Below are positions 59,551-64,000 of a DNA stretch of 64,000 bases, in pieces. This DNA comes from Onchocerca lupi (Eukaryota; Nematoda; Chromadorea; Rhabditida; Onchocercidae), in contig JAOVVO010000066.1 in NCBI GenBank assembly GCA_028564675.1, forward strand, positions 62,001 to 126,000. Reading direction: 5' to 3'. Under the pieces are notes generated by a model. The model saw nothing but the letters and a program-made list of their open reading frames with translations, was not told the DNA's origin and did no database searches. Made by a program: the position numbers and the translations under genes. How positions within the stretch are numbered: the stretch's first letter is position 1; every line of letters begins with the position of its first letter.

Positions 59551-62013
59551 TCATTTGGTGTTGAGGAATAATTTGTCATGCATTTCAACAAGTTTATCAA
59601 CAATCAGTTGTTCGATTTCAACACCTCTAGCTTTTTGTTCATCGTTTAAATGTATTGTCTCCGCGTTGTCCCCATTACCGATAAATGTTACTCGCTCTTT
59701 CCGTGTATCCAGTATATTTCCAATTACTAGCTGTAATAAATATGCTCTGCTTTTTAATTAGTGAAAAAGAGCAGTGGGCGAGATTTCAAAAATCAGTGAA
59801 CGACTGTGTAACAATTGTACCTCAGCATAGAGATTTGATCCACTGTGCCCAAAACTTGACTTTCATTTTATGCCCAATATGCGGCTTTTAAAAAATTTCA
59901 TTTTGATAATTAGAACGAAAGTGAGGGATTTTCAAATAGCTATCGCAATGATCATCTTTTTAAACTTGTTCTAATTGCAGTTCAGCACAAAGAAACATGG
60001 TAAAGACTAGATTTCATAAGGTTGCAACATGAGCAGGAATGTTCATCTATAGAAAAGTTTTAAAGAATTCTTCAAAATCAGGTCAGGTTTTTGAACTTAG
60101 GATTATTCCTTTAATAGCATGAATTCACCTGATGTCCATATTTTTGGAGGGCTTGACGCGCTTTACTAACTAATATCGTTTCATCAGTTTCCAGCTAAAA
60201 ATTAGAAGAAAAAATTAAATATACATCAAAAATCTAAATTAAGACTATATATAAATATATCTTCCAAGCTATCGAAACAAATACCAAAAATATTTGTGAA
60301 CTTAAGCTATGTTATGTTGAAACATAAAGTCGGGTATGGCGCTTTAAATTTTACTATCCAATATGTAGTAATCTGATGAATAATTAAAAAGATTATGAAA
60401 ATTGTCAATTCTTCTTAAGAGCTTTCTTGACAGATATTTAGAATGAAATAAGTACCTTAAATGAAACGACAAATGCTTGTGGCACAATATCTTTGACCAG
60501 TTTTTGCAAAATTTTAGGAACAATATTGAGCGATAATTGCAAACCTTCTTGATTTGAGGGAATCTTATGTTCTGGCTGAAACGGTGTGTCGAAGAATATT
60601 ACGAAATATCCCAGAAAAATTGTGCGTTTCTCTAGCACTTGGAAATCAAAAAGCCATAGTTATTAGTTGATAGATTTAAATAAATGATTTGAAAAGTTGA
60701 AAAGAAATACCAAATTCTCCTCAGATATATAAAAATCCGAAACAGCAGCAGCAAGATAAATTAGAAGAGCTGAATTCAAAGACCGAAGACGAAGGCAAAT
60801 CAATTCAAGGTTCATCAGATACACGGATACATCGACGAATGATATCATTAGGAGTCGATCAGAAAGTTCATTGTTCAACACCAAAGCTTCCAATAAACCA
60901 GGCATATTTTGAACTACAATTCAGTGCAACATTCAAATTTCTTAACTTCCCAGAATTTTATGAATAGTAAAGTTTAGATGCAAATACAATCAATTCTTAA
61001 TATTTAATAGATTTTAAAGGGCAAGGTTCAAAGTCATATTCTTTCTTTCTTCCTGGGAAACTTTTGAGAAGATGGACGGCAATATTTTGATCAAACGAAA
61101 AGTGGATAACATTATATAATAAAACTTGTTTTAAAATCCTCAGTATAATGCTGAGGTCTGTGTACCGACATGATTTTCATTAATAATAAGAAAAAGAATA
61201 TAAAATGTGATTAACAAGCCTTCAATCTTCCCTGAGTTACTCACAACTAAATGATCAAATAAATTACAGAACTTCCGTCTGAAAGGTTTCAGAGAATTAT
61301 CTCTGTGAAAAAATATTACAGCATAGCCTTTCATCAGGAAATATCTGAAAAAAAATTACTGATTAGATTATCTAGCAAAGAGTTCCAATTCGAAAGAATA
61401 AATAGCATAATAATTCTGAACACCAGTGAATACTAAGAGTTAGTCAGGTACTAGAAATAAATGAATTTGTACTACCCAAATCAGAATTGAGGCTGCATTT
61501 ACAATGAAATTGAAATTCTCGAGAAAATAAAAGTAAAAGCAAAAATCTCTTGAAATTTTGCCTTTGATTTTCATTATAATATATGGTGGAAAGACTCACT
61601 CGGCACTTGCAGCACCTCGTGTGCCCATGGAAAAATTATCAATAAATCGAACCATCTTCTTTTCCAATGGTACTGTAGTACCACCGCTCTATAACAGTCT
61701 ATTTCAGCATTAAATAACATACGGATATGAAGATATCCATACTAATTCCTCATCTGCTAAGTGTGGTTGAATTAGCGATACTTACACTCTTGATTAATAT
61801 CATTTTTATCGATGTCGTGTCTTCAAGCTTGAAATTACCTAGATTAAAGATTTAAGGAATAAGTTAATCGAGATACTCGGAAAACAAAAATTTTAAGAAA
61901 TCTGTGAAATAACGATCATCAAATCTAATTCAAAAGCTAACCGTAATTAAGACAATTTTTCTTGAAGAATTTTGCCGGATAAAATTATCAACTAAAGAAT
62001 CGACTGATGCCAT
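59551..62013 (-). CDS. PPCS: phosphopantothenate-cysteine ligase
   Basis: Second step of coenzyme A synthesis: joins cysteine to 4'-phosphopantothenate using a nucleotide triphosphate. Minus-strand exons: 62013-61942, 61688-61600, 61344-61166 (low end tentative), 60913-60711, 60575-60456, 60194-60129 and 59730-59551, about 302 aa against 311 in human. Hallmarks: RKIVLITSGGTTVPLE, VRFIDNFSMGTRGAASAE, GYAVIFFHRDNS, LIYLAAAVSDFYI, PEHKIPS, LQLSLNIVPKILQKLVKD, then PQAFVVSFKLETDE and KYGHQLVIGNILDTRKERV, ending with the family-typical GVEIEQLIVDKLVEMHDKLF. The donor of the third exon is uncertain because the phase requires a site at 61165 beyond a better-looking GTGAGT. The gene converges with ARPC1 and lies downstream of the coiled-coil gene on the same strand. 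Confidence 0.93.
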
Positions 62014-62718
62014 TGTTCATATACCCAATATACCGAAAAAATGAAAGCCAAGACAAGTTCATGAAATTCAGTCCCGAATACAGCAATATTTTGATTGTTT
62101 TTCGTTTCTATCTCTCACTTTTCTTCTATTTATTGGTTCAAAAACTTAAAAAAAAAAAATCAAATTTTTAGGCAAATAAATCCCATTAGATTATTTACAA
62201 TATTTTCATGAGATTTTCTCAATCGCAATGATCGATTTTATCCACTGCATCCATGAACTTAATCAAATTTCTTGAAACTGACATATTAAATTCGAAAATG
62301 AAACGAGAGTGAAAAAACAGATTTTCGGAAGACTGAAGTCTAAAGAAAAACTCAACTGTTTCACCAAAAAAGAAATAGAACTAACTTGTGAACTTTTATC
62401 AATTGAAACTTTTATAAATTCAAAAACGAAAATGTAAACACATTTTGTACATACATCATGAGAACCAAAAAGAAAATATAAATTTGTTTTCCAGGCATAT
62501 TTTGGTAAGATCATTCTTTAGAACATATGTAAGTTATAAGCTTAAATAGCCGTATTAGAGTATCTCTTGTAAACGCGTTTCGGACTGATATGCTATTCAA
62601 CTATAAAAATGAAGGAAAAAATTTTCTTAAACTCAAGAAAACCTTTACAAAGGTAACACCATTGTATAGTTAACCTTTTTTTTTTACTTTTATATTTTTT
62701 ATTTTTAGCAAAGTGAGC
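62014..62718. other. spacer between the coiled-coil gene and PPCS
   Basis: 705 bases between the stop of the upstream minus-strand gene and the PPCS start. A minus-strand frame at 62263-62514 lacks any recognised family. The spacing is larger than usual for a nematode operon, so co-transcription is not established. Confidence 0.5.
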
Positions 62719-64000
62719 TCAGGGAATCTCTCCTGATACTTCTAGAGTTGATGGACCTATCGATGCTTGCTTAATCGTCTGTTCCTGATGGTCTTGGGTT
62801 AACTTTCCAGTTTCTTCTCCATTTGCGGGAGTTTTTGCTGAAGCAACAGATGAGACGTCTGCGTCAGGAGCAGAAGTAACAGGAAAACTAGTTCCATGCT
62901 GTTGCTGCTCAGCTTCATCAGTTATTTTATTTTTGGGTGAAGGGGATGAATCGCCCACTGTTAAACGATACAGTATTGGCGTTTCTTCCGCCAATTGCTC
63001 TCGTTCTACCACTGAAAAAGATGAAATGAGAAGAGTTGCAGTTTCAATTCCTGTATATTAAATTTAAAAGAAAAAAAAATGCGAAAGATATCACTCTCTT
63101 TTATCCAAAAATAAAATAACTGATGCAATCTTGATAACAATATCTGATTTAACAAAACTTTAAATTATGATCAGAGATGTTCAAAACAAGCCGGACGTAC
63201 AGTATAATTCAAGCTAATCTTTCGTCACTTTATTACGGGATAAATATCAATATTTATAGGAGATAACGAAAGAAAAACTTATTCGCAACAAAATTTTTAT
63301 GCTTTATTTCTAACTAATGAAATCTATCGCTTCGATTACTCGTGATTATAAAATAAAACTGCAAGCATAACTTACTTTGCTTTGCACGTAAAGCTTCCTG
63401 CTTAGCTTTGTAGTCTTCATAAGCATTTAGTAACTTTTCTGACCAGTCATCGACCATAGATGCATATTTTGCTTCATCAAGCTGCAAACAGTTCTCTCTA
63501 ATGCAAAATGCAAAACACGGTACATAAATTTAAGTTTATAGATTAAGTTCCCTTCAGACACTCACTTCCACAGATATTGAATGTGCAAAAAAAACTGTAG
63601 AATCTATTAATTTCAAATTAAAGTACAACTCTGGTTCCTTTGGAACCATATCGTGTAAGTTACTTTGGAACCAAAGTTATACCTTAAAACGATCATAATA
63701 ATAGAAAGCTAACTAGTCAATCTCAAGCTGTTTTATCGTTTTTAATACTTTGAAGTCAGCAGAAATTCAGAATGAAGAATGAAGTATTGGATAGTAACGG
63801 GATAATGATCTTGACCTTTGATAACTAACCTGAGGTTTTTCTTCACATACTTTTTTCAATTTTGCTCCAAATTCTTCCGATGCAATTTCCATTGAACGTT
63901 TTTTGGTTTGAAAAACTTCGTTCAATTTCTTGAGTTCCTCTTCAAGCTTACTCTGAAAACTTTTACTATTTAAATTGAGTTTCATTTTGCTAATGTTGTC
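62719..64000 (-). CDS. coiled-coil protein, 5' end outside the window
   Basis: Three minus-strand exons are visible (63952-63830, 63481-63376, 63011-62719) and join in phase to 173 residues ending in TGA; the gene continues past the window edge, so the start is missing. The first two exons are highly charged and helical (KLEEELKKLNEVFQTKKRS, FGAKLKKVCEEKPQ, WSEKLLNAYEDYKAKQEAL) and predict a coiled coil. The last exon is low-complexity, rich in Ser, Pro, Gln and Thr (VGDSSPSPKNK, GTSFPVTSAPDADVSSVAS). No family was recognised. The open frame does run up to a possible Met at 63985, but a TTTTCAG acceptor at 63953 makes upstream splicing more likely. Confidence 0.65.

Overview
The window looks like part of a chromosome from a parasitic nematode, most likely a clade III (filarial or spirurid) worm. 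It is strongly AT-rich. Genes are split into many short exons with nematode-style splice sites (acceptors ending TTTCAG; donors such as GTAAGT or GTTAGT). Two genes belong to the nematode-restricted FAR lipid-binding family, and the non-muscle myosin light chain closely resembles what I know of C. elegans MLC-4. No bacterial genes, CRISPR arrays, rRNA or tRNA genes were recognised. Exon structures below were assembled by hand from reading frame, splice-site and phase agreement; boundaries I could not settle are marked.

Layout. 1-8.5 kb is mostly non-coding, with one small membrane-protein gene (3.1-4.1 kb, +). A polypeptide GalNAc-transferase spans 8.5-15.0 kb (+). A RING-finger gene lies at 17.1-19.3 kb (+), converging with an unrecognised Cys-rich gene at 20.8-21.9 kb (-). 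22-27 kb is mainly non-coding, with a repeat family and a long hairpin. mlc-4 lies at 27.1-28.7 kb (-). Two tandem secreted FAR-like genes lie at 30.6-32.1 and 33.5-35.0 kb (+). Serine hydroxymethyltransferase is at 38.1-43.3 kb (+), followed by a MITE-like element near 44.2 kb and a secreted chitin-binding protein at 45.2-46.8 kb (+). Purine-rich minisatellites follow, then a CENP-B/Tc5-type DNA-binding protein (48.6-53.7 kb, +), Arp2/3 subunit ARPC1 (55.1-59.0 kb, +), phosphopantothenate-cysteine ligase (59.6-62.0 kb, -) and a 5'-truncated coiled-coil gene (62.7-64 kb, -).

The recognised genes are mostly housekeeping: O-glycosylation, actomyosin contraction, actin nucleation, one-carbon metabolism and CoA synthesis. 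They do not form one pathway. The secreted set (two FAR-like proteins and the chitin-binding protein) is the part most linked to nematode and parasite biology.

The best finding is a pair of mutually exclusive exons in the GalNAc-transferase, each encoding the alpha repeat of the lectin domain. They are separated by only 27 nt containing an in-frame stop. Other points of interest are the diverged tandem FAR pair, a transposase-type DNA-binding protein with no nuclease domain, a MITE-like family with inverted ends, and an orphan gene with paired CxxC motifs.
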